Below are positions 52,703 to 60,181 of a stretch of 64,000 nucleotides of DNA, one piece after another. The notes beneath the pieces are model-generated. The model saw nothing but the letters and a program-made list of their open reading frames with translations. It did no database searches and was not told where the DNA came from. Origin of the DNA: Methylorubrum thiocyanatum (lineage in GTDB: Bacteria; Pseudomonadota; Alphaproteobacteria; Rhizobiales; Beijerinckiaceae); assembly GCA_014138645.1 (NCBI GenBank), contig JACJIB010000010.1, forward strand, positions 102,106-166,105, read 5' to 3'. The position numbers and the translations under genes are program-made. Each line of letters starts with the position of its first letter. The stretch's first letter is position 1.

Positions 52703-53659
52703 TTACCGCCTGCGGCCCATGTCGGTGACCTTGATCAGGCCGGACTTCACGGCCACGCCGTAGGGAATTTCACCCTTGCCGGGGATGTTGAGGATGACAG
52801 TCCCTCGCTCCTGCCGTGCCGTGATGCCGCCCCCGAACTCGGCCTCTAGGATCGATTGGGGATCATGAAGCTCCATAGAGCCGATGAAGGTGCGGTAGAT
52901 CGGTTCGTAGCCCTTGGTGGACCGTTGCAAGCCGTGTTGCTGCATCGCTTCCTTGAGGAGGTCCGGCGTGTGGGTTTGCGCCCACTCGAAGAAGTCCTCC
53001 GGGTCGGCAGAGCCGAAACCCTGAACGGCTGCGACCGCTTGGGCGCGGAATTGAGCCATCGTGGCGTCTACCTTCGCCTGCATCTGAGCCGGCTCGATAC
53101 CTGCCTCCGCTGCCGCTCTGTTGAGGGTGAGCGGGTCCACGGCTCCGGTGCGCACCACGTCCGCTACCGCGCCCACTTGAAGGGACGGTGAGACGTTCTG
53201 CGCCAACTCCATCAGGTCCGCTTCGGCCTTCGGGTCGGCGAAGCCTTCAGCGTCATCAACCGGGGCTTCCTGCTCTGGCTGACGGGACGCGGCATCAACG
53301 CCGCCCTGCACCTCGACGTAACGGCCATTGCCGTCCATCTGCACCATGCCGAGTTGTTCGGCCATGGCGACAGACACCTCCATGCCGTTCGGCAGGGTGA
53401 TGATGTCAGAGGCTTTCACGCCGCCCGTGGACGGTGCGCCGACAGTCGTGCGGGCGCTCGACAGGATACCGGCGCTACCGGACTGCCATTCGGACGTGTT
53501 GAGCCCGTTGGGGCGAGTGGTGACGGCAGGGCCTTCACCGTTGACGGACACCACGCCCGGCTGATGCCGGATGGACGGCGGGATGACGCCCTCGGGGACG
53601 GCGTTGGAGGTGCTGCCCTCGGGAGCGGACATGGCTTGGAAGGTGTGGACGGTGGCCAT
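52703..53659 (-). CDS. Phage-region protein, possible scaffold/structural component
   Basis: A 318-residue protein, disordered and Ser/Pro/Gly-rich in the first third, then an acidic, helical middle (DAEGFADPKAEADLMELAQN), then helices and a beta-rich C-terminus (RQERGTVILNIPGKGEIPYG). Acidic, disordered-helical proteins at this place in T7-like genomes are scaffolding proteins, but I do not see a firm match. Its ATG overlaps the stop of the next gene (TGATG). It may also be an unrelated component of the element. Confidence 0.45.
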   Translation of the reverse strand: MATVHTFQAMSAPEGSTSNAVPEGVIPPSIRHQPGVVSVNGEGPAVTTRPNGLNTSEWQSGSAGILSSARTTVGAPSTGGVKASDIITLPNGMEVSVAMAEQLGMVQMDGNGRYVEVQGGVDAASRQPEQEAPVDDAEGFADPKAEADLMELAQNVSPSLQVGAVADVVRTGAVDPLTLNRAAAEAGIEPAQMQAKVDATMAQFRAQAVAAVQGFGSADPEDFFEWAQTHTPDLLKEAMQQHGLQRSTKGYEPIYRTFIGSMELHDPQSILEAEFGGGITARQERGTVILNIPGKGEIPYGVAVKSGLIKVTDMGRRR

Positions 53660-54057
53660 CAGTTGGTGTCGCTAGAATGGGTCTGGGAGGAGGAAGCGAC
53701 GCGGAAGCGGGTCTTCAGCATCGCCATGAGGTTGGAGGGGTCGCGGTAGGCGCGGAGGTACGTGCGTCGCATCCCGACGAAGTTCCCCCACTGCCGGTTG
53801 TTCATGAGGACTTCGGCGCCCTCATCGTTGCTCGCGGGCTTGATGCCGGTCGCCAGGACGTGACGGAGGAGCCGGAAATCCCGTTCGGTGAGCCCGAAGA
53901 ACTCGCCGTGGGACAACATCACCTCCGCGTCCCCGATGAAGTTGGCGACGTGATGCCCCTCGCGGTGCTGATCGCGGTCGATAAGGCGGGTGACGGCGCG
54001 CGGTAGGCGCTCCTCAACGGGGCACTCGGGAGCCGTGATGGTTGCTCCCTCAGACAC
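53659..54057 (-). CDS. Phage-region hypothetical protein
   Basis: A 132-residue protein, overlapping the gene downstream by one base. It contains LIDRDQHREGHHVANFIGDA and FGLTERDFRLLRHVLATGIK, which resembles transcription-factor-like or small helical phage proteins, then RQWGNFVGMRRTYLRAYRDP. GTG 54057 is chosen because it overlaps the end of the preceding gene by eight bases; an ATG at 54090 would overlap it by 41. No function can be given. Confidence 0.5.
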   Translation of the reverse strand: MSEGATITAPECPVEERLPRAVTRLIDRDQHREGHHVANFIGDAEVMLSHGEFFGLTERDFRLLRHVLATGIKPASNDEGAEVLMNNRQWGNFVGMRRTYLRAYRDPSNLMAMLKTRFRVASSSQTHSSDTN

Positions 54058-54442
54058 GAGCCATCTCCGACGAGATGCGGAGGGCGGCACGACCCTTCAG
54101 GCGCTTGCGGCACTTTCCACCGCCTGGGACGTGCATCAGGTTCGTGTTGCGGAGATTGAATGAATTGCCGTCCTTGAATTGGACGGCCGTACGGGAGAAG
54201 TCACCAGCGATGAGACGCGCGACAGTGAGATTGCGTCGCGCCCTTCCTGGCACCTTCACTCGCACGTAGGAGCGTCCAGTGCCGTTGTTGACGACGCCCC
54301 AAACGGCGTGCGGATACGCCTTGAGTACGTTGGCGTAATCCTCGACGTAGAGCCAAGCAGTCTCGGCACGGTTTGAGAGTAGAACTCCGACGACGCGTCG
54401 CCCATCGGGGTCTGACGTGAATGTCAATTCATTATATTTCAT
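54050..54442 (-). CDS. HNH-like hypothetical protein, copy 2
   Basis: A 130-residue protein starting ATG 54442. It shares a core with the gene at 49224-49796: GVLLSNRAETAWLYVEDYAN, WGVVNNGTGRSYVRVKVP and FKDGNSFNLRNTNLMHVP against HYADGDRLNLRRENLSIQP in the other. The DGNxxNLRNTNL end resembles HNH modules lacking the first His, so nuclease activity is doubtful. Such small HNH-like proteins are common as homing or regulatory genes in phages. Confidence 0.6.
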   Translation of the reverse strand: MKYNELTFTSDPDGRRVVGVLLSNRAETAWLYVEDYANVLKAYPHAVWGVVNNGTGRSYVRVKVPGRARRNLTVARLIAGDFSRTAVQFKDGNSFNLRNTNLMHVPGGGKCRKRLKGRAALRISSEMARV

Positions 54443-54629
54443 GATGTTGGTCGGTGGGTTGCGCCCATGCAGAAGCAGCGTTCCGCGGAGAGGGAACGGG
54501 CTGGCAGGACTGGATTGGTGCGGTTGTGTCTCGGTATGCTCACAGGCGTCCGTCAGGCGCGATCTGGTAGGTCAGCACCAAAGGAGACTTCACGGCCGCT
54601 GGCGGTCGATACCGGCGAGAGCCAAAGGC

Positions 54630-54911
54630 CTATTCGGGCCGGGCGAACGGAGATGGTCGGTAAGGGCGCAGAGTAGGTCCGCCGTTTCGGCCTTCATCGA
54701 CAGTGAAGTTGGCGGCCTCGCCTACGGTGGAGGTCAGGCACACCATGGTGGACCCGTCGTGGGTCATGGTGAGCGGTTCTTGGGGCAGCACGCCTTCAGC
54801 CTTGAGGACGCGGGCGGCTGAGAAGAACGGTGTGAGTGATGTGCAGAGAAGGCGGCCGTCGAGGTGCGCGTGGAAGCGCCCCCGTCCAGCCGGGCTGACG
54901 GTGATGTTCAT
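54630..54911 (-). CDS. Small hypothetical protein of the phage region
   Basis: A 93-residue protein. The start is ATG 54911 (MNITVSPAGRGRFHAHLDGR), followed by LLCTSLTPFFSAARVLKAEG and ending in a Pro/Arg-rich tail. It lies downstream of the first promoter-like repeat (55191-55214) with a 280-base leader that contains a hairpin. No family is recognised; longer in-frame starts are disfavoured because of the leader structure. Confidence 0.45.
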   Translation of the reverse strand: MNITVSPAGRGRFHAHLDGRLLCTSLTPFFSAARVLKAEGVLPQEPLTMTHDGSTMVCLTSTVGEAANFTVDEGRNGGPTLRPYRPSPFARPE

Positions 54912-55110
54912 GATCTCGATTGTTGGTGACGGTGCGCCGCAAGGGGCGGCAAGGAGCAGGCCCCGGTAGGTCGGTAGCCTGGATGAGCACACGCCTGTCC
55001 TGACGCTCATACGCGTCACGCAAACAGGGTCAGTGTGGTGGTGGGAAGTAGCCGGTAAAAGCGCCTCTCGGCAGGTTCACCAGGGCCATCCGAAAACAGA
55101 TGAAGTGGCC

Positions 55111-55136
55111 TCAAGGGGCCTCTTGGAGGCGCTTGA
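55111..55136. other. Hairpin in the leader before the 54630 gene
   Basis: TCAAG at 55111 and CTTGA at 55132 flank an inner CCTC/GAGG stem, giving a 25-base hairpin. There is no U-run, so it is more like an RNA processing or regulatory structure than a terminator. Confidence 0.35.
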
Positions 55137-55190
55137 AGGGCCATTCGGTAAATAACTAGAGACACCCCACCTGAAGCGAGTGCCTGGGAT

Positions 55191-55214
55191 TTCCTAGTGG
55201 TGCGGGTAATTGGC
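55191..55214 (-). promoter_or_regulatory. Promoter-like repeat, copy 1
   Basis: Top-strand CTAGTGGTGCGGGTAATTGG (55195-55214 region) is identical over 22 bases to copy 2 at 56453-56474. On the minus strand it resembles single-subunit phage RNA polymerase promoters (AAT, CAC, AGG spacing as in T7). It lies upstream of the leader of the gene at 54630-54911. Confidence 0.5.
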
Positions 55215-55226
55215 TCAGAGGCCGAC

Positions 55227-55919
55227 CTACGCCGCAATGCGTCCCATCACGTTGAGGACGCTGCGAGCGGTCCACTTACCGCCGCGAGGGGTCGCGATGT
55301 GTCGAGCGTTCAACGCGCCTGCGATGCCGTTGGCAGAGGTGATGCCCTCAGCCTTGATGCCTGCGATGATGCCTGACAGCCCCTCAGCGCGCTCCATAGC
55401 GCCAGCCTTGAGGGCCTCGACAGCACTCCCGTTCCCCAGTCCCTTGAGGTGGGCTGCTCCGTTCGGGTTGCCGAGCTTCGTTCCCCTCGCCCTGGCGGCA
55501 GCAAGAGCGTGCTTCGTCCGCTCGCTGATTACCTTCGCCTCCTTCTCAGCAAGGGCGGCGTAGATGTGGAGCATAAACGGGTCTGCGTCGGGTCCAAGCT
55601 CGGTGACCACGAAGGGGACGCGGGTCCGCATCAGGCCTGAGATGAAGTGAACATCTCGGGAGAGACGATCCAGCTTCGCCACCAACACCGGGCAGTTGCG
55701 GAGCTTGGCGTCACGTATGGCAGCCGCGAGCTGAGGACGGGCCTCAAGGGCATCGGAGCCCTTGCCTGTCTCCACCTCGGTGAAGGTGCTGAGGAGCGTG
55801 TATCCCTGATCCCTGGCGAACCGCTCGACAGCCTCGCGCTGTGCCTCAAGGCCTAGACCACTACGGCCCTGGCGCTTCGTGGAGACACGGAAGTAGGCGA
55901 CTGCGATGCGGGTGGACAT
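55227..55919 (-). CDS. Serine recombinase (resolvase family)
   Basis: A 230-residue serine recombinase. The catalytic N-terminal domain has [20 protein letters not shown] (catalytic Ser), [14 protein letters not shown] and [21 protein letters not shown] short C-terminal DNA-binding part follows with [20 protein letters not shown]. It is shorter than large serine integrases, so a resolvase/invertase or small-phage role is likely. It starts ATG 55919 with GAGGT eight bases ahead. Two of the three repeated sites flank it and might be its recombination sites, an alternative to the promoter reading. Confidence 0.85.
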   Translation of the reverse strand: MSTRIAVAYFRVSTKRQGRSGLGLEAQREAVERFARDQGYTLLSTFTEVETGKGSDALEARPQLAAAIRDAKLRNCPVLVAKLDRLSRDVHFISGLMRTRVPFVVTELGPDADPFMLHIYAALAEKEAKVISERTKHALAAARARGTKLGNPNGAAHLKGLGNGSAVEALKAGAMERAEGLSGIIAGIKAEGITSANGIAGALNARHIATPRGGKWTARSVLNVMGRIAA

Positions 55920-56179
55920 GGTTCAGCACCTCGTATGCACAATCACCTAACCGACGTTAGGCGTTTCTGCAAGAGGTTGACGCGGCCAGGTCTGCCGCTG
56001 TCGTTCGGTCGGCGTGGTGACGCGCGCCTAGACACGCCCGTGGTTGCCGCTCGGTGGGCGCTCGCGCGTCGTCGCGGCTGCGCACAGAGTAGCACGCGAG
56101 GAGGGGCCGAGGGGGAAAGTGGCCGTCTCGAATTGATCGAGGGGCTCTCAGAAATTCTCGACAAACATTTCGACCCCCT

Positions 56180-56326
56180 TCACCGCCACAGATGCGGACT
56201 GGTGTTATTCAAGCCGTTGACCACGGCGATCAGGACCAAGATGCCTAGACCGATGAGGATGTGACGGAGGGAGATGGAGTTCACGGAGGTCGATCCTAGG
56301 GCACCGATGACGGTGAGGAGGACCAT
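56180..56326 (-). CDS. Small membrane protein
   Basis: A 48-residue frame starting ATG 56326: MVLLTVIGALGSTSVNSISL, then RHILIGLGILVLIAVVNGLN, ending NTSPHLWR. It has one or two hydrophobic segments, the size and type of small phage membrane proteins. An AGTAGG stretch lies in front of the ATG. It is downstream of the second promoter-like repeat and a leader with a 14-residue frame. Very small, so uncertain. Confidence 0.4.
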   Translation of the reverse strand: MVLLTVIGALGSTSVNSISLRHILIGLGILVLIAVVNGLNNTSPHLWR

Positions 56327-56367
56327 AGACCTACTCTACGAGGTACGTGAACAAGGTGCTCTAAGGG

Positions 56368-56412
56368 TTATGATGATAGAGGTAACAACCTCAGGGAGAC
56401 GTTAAGGAGCAT
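56368..56412 (-). CDS. Possible leader peptide, 14 residues
   Basis: An ATG at 56412 preceded by AAGGAG (nine bases) opens MLLNVSLRLLPLSS, Leu-rich with six Leu, before a TAA. Its ribosome binding site and first codons lie in an 8-bp perfect inverted repeat (56402-56430), so its translation would be hidden by the hairpin. Attenuator-like, but unproven. Confidence 0.25.
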   Translation of the reverse strand: MLLNVSLRLLPLSS

Positions 56413-56430
56413 TGTTAGGTGTCTCCTTAA
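56395..56430. other. Competing hairpins in leader RNA
   Basis: TTAAGGAG (56402) pairs with CTCCTTAA (56423), an 8-bp perfect stem. GGAGAC (56395) pairs with GTCTCC (56421), a second stem that overlaps the first. They cannot form together, which is the layout of an attenuator or RNA switch in the leader of the minus-strand transcript. Confidence 0.45.
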
Positions 56431-56450
56431 GTATGAACCTTTTTCACTCT

Positions 56451-56474
56451 TCCCTAGTGGTGCGGGTAATTGGC
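56451..56474 (-). promoter_or_regulatory. Promoter-like repeat, copy 2
   Basis: CCTAGTGGTGCGGGTAATTG on the top strand, the same 22-base sequence as copy 1. Read on the minus strand it is followed by AGGGAAGAG and a 125-base leader with the competing hairpins, then the small membrane protein and the serine recombinase. Confidence 0.5.
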
Positions 56475-56526
56475 CGCCAGAGGTGATTTCGTCTAGAGGA
56501 ACAAGGACTTGGTCGATCCGGTCGGC

Positions 56527-56790
56527 TCAGATGCTCACCGCGTCCTCACCGGCCTGTCCCCCGGCCATCTCAACCAGCACGGTGACGTACCGATCAACCA
56601 CCATGCCCTGGTCGAGCGTGTGCAGGTAGTTCGTCAGCGCTTGCATCCCGGCAATGAAATCCTCTGCCGGGAGCTTGCGGAGGCAGGCGACGAGTTCAGC
56701 CTCGTTGGCTGTGTCGATCTGAGCGACGTAGGAGTTCGGTGCGCCGAGGGCGATTCCTGCGATGGTCACGGGTGCGTTTGTCGTGGTCAT
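56527..56790 (-). CDS. Small hypothetical protein of the phage region
   Basis: An 87-residue protein starting ATG 56790: MTTTNAPVTIAGIALGAPNS then a helical acidic part ACLRKLPAEDFIAGMQALTN and YLHTLDQGMVVDRYVTVLVE. It stands 50 bases downstream of the third promoter-like repeat. There is no strong ribosome binding site. No family recognised. Confidence 0.5.
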   Translation of the reverse strand: MTTTNAPVTIAGIALGAPNSYVAQIDTANEAELVACLRKLPAEDFIAGMQALTNYLHTLDQGMVVDRYVTVLVEMAGGQAGEDAVSI

Positions 56791-56840
56791 GGATTTGACT
56801 CGGACGTGAGCCGGTCAGGCTCGGGATGGATGCGAGTTCG

Positions 56841-56860
56841 CTAGTGTGCGGGTAATTGCC
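56841..56860 (-). promoter_or_regulatory. Promoter-like repeat, copy 3 (variant)
   Basis: CTAGTGTGCGGGTAATTGCC, differing from copies 1 and 2 by loss of two bases in the middle and one change at the end. On the minus strand it is upstream of the gene at 56527-56790. Copies 1, 2 and 3 all have the same orientation. Confidence 0.45.
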
Positions 56861-56974
56861 GTTTCGGCGTGTGCGGTGCCAATCAAGGAAGCCCGCCAGC
56901 ACCGTTCGGGCAGTCAGGGAGCCACAAAGGGATCACGGCCGCTGGCGATCGCTACCGCACAGCCCGGATAGGCT

Positions 56975-57529
56975 TCACTCTCCAGGCTCGTCGGTGCGTG
57001 TGCACCGCTCGCGCTCCTCTTGAAGACGGCTCTTTCGTGCCTCTTCGGCTTCTCGACGCGCCACCGCTTCAGCTCGCAGGGTGTCCGCATTGGCGGCCGA
57101 CCGGGGCATTCTTGTCGCCCTGACCCTGATGGCCCCTTCAAGGCTTTCCAGGCCGATGGGCAGCATGGGACCAAGGAGGCGAAGTTCTCCGTCAACCTTG
57201 GTCCAGATGGAGTGGATCGCGAGCCAGCGTTCTTGAGCCAGTGCCCATCCACGCCGATCAGCACGATCACGAGCCGCGTTCATCTCCTTCTTCGAACGCC
57301 CAAGGTGATCCCTCAGCACCTCCGCGAGTACCACGGCGTCGAATTCACGGAGGTGCAAAGGGGGCAGGTAGCGGCCGTGCATCGTTACTCTCGATTGCCG
57401 GCCATCTGTACGGTCAACGGCAGGGCTAATCCAGCGATCATGCTGGCCTGCAACATTATATCCAAGATGCAGCACGTCAATGTGAGGATATAAGATTGCG
57501 GCAGACTTTTCGGCGTCCGAGCTTTGCAT
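56975..57529 (-). CDS. Hypothetical protein with charged helical C-terminus
   Basis: A 184-residue protein starting ATG 57529. An N-terminal beta-rich part (ILYPHIDVLHLGYNVAGQHD) is followed by FDAVVLAEVLRDHLGRSKKE and a helical, charged coiled-coil-like C-terminus (LRAEAVARREAEEARKSRLQ). It is on the same strand as all phage-region genes. No family is recognised. Confidence 0.5.
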   Translation of the reverse strand: MQSSDAEKSAAILYPHIDVLHLGYNVAGQHDRWISPAVDRTDGRQSRVTMHGRYLPPLHLREFDAVVLAEVLRDHLGRSKKEMNAARDRADRRGWALAQERWLAIHSIWTKVDGELRLLGPMLPIGLESLEGAIRVRATRMPRSAANADTLRAEAVARREAEEARKSRLQEERERCTRTDEPGE

Positions 57530-57637
57530 GCTAAATCACTCGGATATTTATCGGTTTCAGCGAAGTTTCTTGCACGTGGCGGTTCGTGTGTGGCGGTGCT
57601 CGATTACAACACCGCCCGAAGTCGTTGCCGGACAGCC

Positions 57638-57874
57638 TCAAACGGCATCCAAGGGGGCGATCGGCTTCCGGGTGAACCACGCTCGCACCTCATCCCAGTG
57701 CCAGTGGCGATTGAGCTTCGACCCTTCCACGAAGACGCCCGTAATCGGCATGTGTCCCCACATGATGGACATGCCATAAGGCCCGACTCTCACGCCTAGA
57801 TCGCCTCGACTGACGATGGCGAACAGGTTGCGTGACCGGGCCTCGATGCCCCACTTTCCCCACTGGATGTTCAT
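57638..57874 (-). CDS. Small hypothetical protein
   Basis: A 78-residue protein starting ATG 57874. Trp-rich and beta-rich (MNIQWGKWGIEARSRNLFAI, WGHMPITGVFVEGSKLNRHW). No recognised family. Its start is preceded by a GGGAATAAAATCA stretch, a fair ribosome binding site with AT-rich spacer. Confidence 0.45.
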   Translation of the reverse strand: MNIQWGKWGIEARSRNLFAIVSRGDLGVRVGPYGMSIMWGHMPITGVFVEGSKLNRHWHWDEVRAWFTRKPIAPLDAV

Positions 57875-57986
57875 TGATTTTATTCCCGTTCCCGCTACTT
57901 GCGGAGGGGTATTATGAAGCAGCCAGATTCTACGCAGGTCAATATTGAAGAGAATATCTGGGGTGGAACTGTTCTCTGGGGTGCAA

Positions 57987-58208
57987 TTATTGCTGACGCC
58001 CTAATGTCATGATGGACGTGCTGAATTTCATACGACAGCCAGTTTTGATGCTCAATTGCAACACCGCTCGGGGAAGCGTGCGGCTGTCGAACCAGCGGCG
58101 GAACAATCTTCCCTGACCCGTGCAAGCGGTGGATAGGAGATGGCTCGGGTCGTCTACCGAGACCAGCGTCATCATCGCGGGTCTGCCGGGCTTGTCAGGC
58201 ACGGTCAC
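57987..58208 (-). CDS. Small hypothetical protein, weak call
   Basis: A 73-residue frame starting GTG 58208 (MTVPDKPGRPAMMTLVSVDD, ending in a short Thr/Ile region). It overlaps other short frames. The GTG overlaps a TGA of a 28-residue upstream frame (MPPDHSDGAPAASVSGVARA), which hints at coupling. No family; kept because the gap otherwise has nothing. Confidence 0.3.
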   Translation of the reverse strand: MTVPDKPGRPAMMTLVSVDDPSHLLSTACTGQGRLFRRWFDSRTLPRAVLQLSIKTGCRMKFSTSIMTLGRQQ

Positions 58209-58448
58209 GTACCCCCAAACGGTGCCTTGATGGCTCTGGCGACACCGCTGACAGACGCTGCCGGCGCTCCATCCGAGTGGTCTGGCGGCATCCTTGGTCA
58301 GGAGGCACAGGCAGCCTTAGAAGGTGCCGGAACGGAGCCTGAAGCTGCGCTGTAGGCCCCTGATGCCAGGGCTGAAGGTGATGAGGGAGACCGTGAAAGC
58401 TCCCGTGTTGTAGGCTGAGGGAGCCGTCGCCCTCCAATGTGTCGTTAG

Positions 58449-58634
58449 CTACATTCGTTGTGCCAGAGCGCCGATAAGAATGGGGCCGAGCATGGCGAGT
58501 ATCCCCACAACTGAGAAAGTTGCGGGGCCGTTGGCGAAGATGCCGACCGCGCCGACTACAAGCAGGTACACGCACAACACTGCTGCGGGTCCGGCTGCGT
58601 GCAGGTTCAACGTGATGTTCTTGAGCCAGTCCAA
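58449..58634 (-). CDS. Small two-segment membrane protein
   Basis: A 61-residue protein starting TTG 58634 with GGGAGG about eight bases in front. It has two hydrophobic segments (AVLCVYLLVVGAVGIFANG and FSVVGILAMLGPILIGALA), a class that includes phage holins, but the family is not identified. It is the first gene after the integrase, 24 bases away, on the same strand. Confidence 0.55.
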   Translation of the reverse strand: MDWLKNITLNLHAAGPAAVLCVYLLVVGAVGIFANGPATFSVVGILAMLGPILIGALAQRM

Positions 58635-58658
58635 CCCGACCTCCCGATCCTGCTCCCT

Positions 58659-60047
58659 TCAATCTACGGGAGGTAGGGACACGGCTTCAACGCACGCCCG
58701 CATTGCCTCCACCGAAGCTTCCCCCGCGTAGACGCCCATGGTCATCCCGAGCGGCAGTTTGACGCCGTCGAGCGTCCCATCCTCGGCCTTGTGCCCAACT
58801 ACGTTGGCGATGGTCCAAGGCGTGTACCCCTTCACTCCGCGCTCAAGTCCCTCCACGGCCTTGCGGACGAACCAGCGGCGCCAGGAGTGGAAGTCCACGT
58901 TGGACTGACGCTGCGCCTCCGAGGCGCGCTCATCGACACCCAGGCGCCTCCGCTCGCGCGTGAACGCCTGACTGACGGGAGCCGAACGGTCGCGCTTGGA
59001 GCCCGGCCGTTGCTCCTCAAGGTCGTGGAAGAGGTAGGCGTCAGGCGCCTTGTCCTTGCTCCGTTTGGCGATGATCGAGGCCAGACCAGGGTGAGCAGGA
59101 ATGGTGCGGAGGCCGCTCGGCGTCTTCGCGTCTGTAACCCGCAGGCACCCGTTGGCACAGTCACGCACCCGTAGTCCCGCCACCTCCTCCAACCGGAGGC
59201 CGCTCAAGGCGCTCACCTTCGAGAACTCACGCTCCCGCTCGGTGCGGATGCCATTGAGGAGGATGCGGACCTCAGCGTCCGTGAAGGGCCGCTTCTTGGC
59301 GCTCCCCTCCTCCCGGCGCTGCTTCGGAGCTTCGAGCGACTGTTGGAGCCACGGGTTCTCCTTCGTCCCGTGCCGCTTCGCGAGCCAGCGCCAGTAGGAG
59401 CGGAGCGCGGATAGGTCCTTGTTGGCGGTCTTGATTGAGACACGCGGCTCGATGAACTGGTCGTGGATGAACCGACCGGCCACCCGCTGGGTGATGGCCT
59501 CTACGGTCTTCGGCGTTCGCGTGCGGTCGCACCACGCCTCCAGGCGCCCTAGAGCCCGTTTGATGTCGTCTCGGTACCCGATGGAGAGATCGGCCTTCTC
59601 CGCGAACATGCGCTCAAGGAGAGCGGGAAGCGGGGTCTGGATGCCGAGTGCGATGGCGGCGAAGGTCTGCGCTGTCGCCTCGCCATGCCGAGCTTCAACG
59701 TCGTCAACGTGAGCCTGGAAGGCGTCCTCCTCCGCGTCGTATTCGTCTTCCTCACTGCCGCCGCCGACCATCACCAACTCGCCGGCATCACGGAGTCGCT
59801 TCACCTCCAGGGCTTCAGCGACGATGGAGGACTGCACGACCGCCACCCGCTCTCCCGTGAGCATCGCTCGAAGGCGCTTGATCACGTCCACCTTCTCCCG
59901 TTCGGCTTCCAGAGGGTCGGTGGTCTGTAGGGTCTGCTTGAGCTTCGTCCGCCCAACTCGGGCGACCATCGAGGGCGGAACACGGATCACCACACGGATG
60001 CGGTTGCCGTGCTGTTCAAGGTGCTTGCCGAGCTTCTTCGAGGGCAT
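58659..60047 (-). CDS. int: Tyrosine integrase of the element
   Basis: A 462-residue phage-type tyrosine recombinase that should insert and excise the element at tRNA-Ser. An N-terminal arm/core-binding region (HLEQHGNRIRVVIRVPPSMV onwards, with RRLEAWCDRTRTPKTVEA) precedes the catalytic domain: Arg in SALSGLRLEEVAGLRV, the HSWRRWFV box, IANVVGHKAEDG, and the nucleophile Tyr in MTMGVYAGEAS. ATG 60047 is chosen because the 80 bases above it carry three repeats that look like arm sites; a TTG/ATG frame up to 60128 is also open. The gene lies next to attR and reads into the element. Confidence 0.93.
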   Translation of the reverse strand: MPSKKLGKHLEQHGNRIRVVIRVPPSMVARVGRTKLKQTLQTTDPLEAEREKVDVIKRLRAMLTGERVAVVQSSIVAEALEVKRLRDAGELVMVGGGSEEDEYDAEEDAFQAHVDDVEARHGEATAQTFAAIALGIQTPLPALLERMFAEKADLSIGYRDDIKRALGRLEAWCDRTRTPKTVEAITQRVAGRFIHDQFIEPRVSIKTANKDLSALRSYWRWLAKRHGTKENPWLQQSLEAPKQRREEGSAKKRPFTDAEVRILLNGIRTEREREFSKVSALSGLRLEEVAGLRVRDCANGCLRVTDAKTPSGLRTIPAHPGLASIIAKRSKDKAPDAYLFHDLEEQRPGSKRDRSAPVSQAFTRERRRLGVDERASEAQRQSNVDFHSWRRWFVRKAVEGLERGVKGYTPWTIANVVGHKAEDGTLDGVKLPLGMTMGVYAGEASVEAMRACVEAVSLPPVD

Positions 60048-60066
60048 CGAACGGGGCCTTGAGGAG

Positions 60067-60100
60067 GTGTCCCCCACGATGTCCCCCGATGTGTCCCCCA
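60067..60100. repeat. Candidate right arm-type integrase sites
   Basis: Three copies of GTCCCCC with a leading TGT or GAT and a trailing A or G (GTGTCCCCCAC, GATGTCCCCCG, GTGTCCCCCAA) lie upstream of the integrase start. Similar copies occur near the left end at 44624-44657, as expected for arm-type binding sites at both ends of a tyrosine-integrase element. Confidence 0.55.
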
Positions 60101-60164
60101 AATCAAGCGGAAAAAGCTCAACGATCACAGCATGTCAGGCACTTAGGTGGGCCTGGGCGTATGG

Positions 60165-60181
60165 TCCCGCTCCCTCCGCCA
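60165..60181. other. attR core (17 bp)
   Basis: TCCCGCTCCCTCCGCCA, identical to the tRNA-Ser 3' end at 44546-44562. It follows the integrase start region by about 120 bases and defines the right edge of the element. Confidence 0.9.

Larger units (their letters stand above)
44546..60181. mobile_element. Integrated element of about 15.6 kb in tRNA-Ser, T7-like prophage remnant or satellite
   Basis: Bounded by an exact 17-bp direct repeat from the tRNA-Ser 3' end, with a tyrosine integrase just inside the right end, reading away from it. Almost all genes are on the minus strand. Recognisable content: a T7-type tail-fibre adaptor, a beta-helix tail spike, a serine recombinase, a SRAP protein, a phospholipase-D-like protein, an AlbA-like protein, and many short hypotheticals, some with HNH-like sequence. 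Base composition is visibly less GC-rich than the flanks. No capsid, portal, terminase, or phage polymerase gene was recognised. The element is therefore degraded or relies on another phage. Confidence 0.9.

Noticed and set aside
58195-58662. A 155-residue minus-strand frame in the gap between the integrase and the small genes
   Set aside because: His/Arg/Pro-rich and overlapping the better-supported small membrane protein in another frame.
44546-60181. CRISPR array or CRISPR-associated genes
   Set aside because: I looked for regularly spaced repeats and Cas motifs; the only repeats are the three widely spaced promoter-like copies and the short integrase-type sites.
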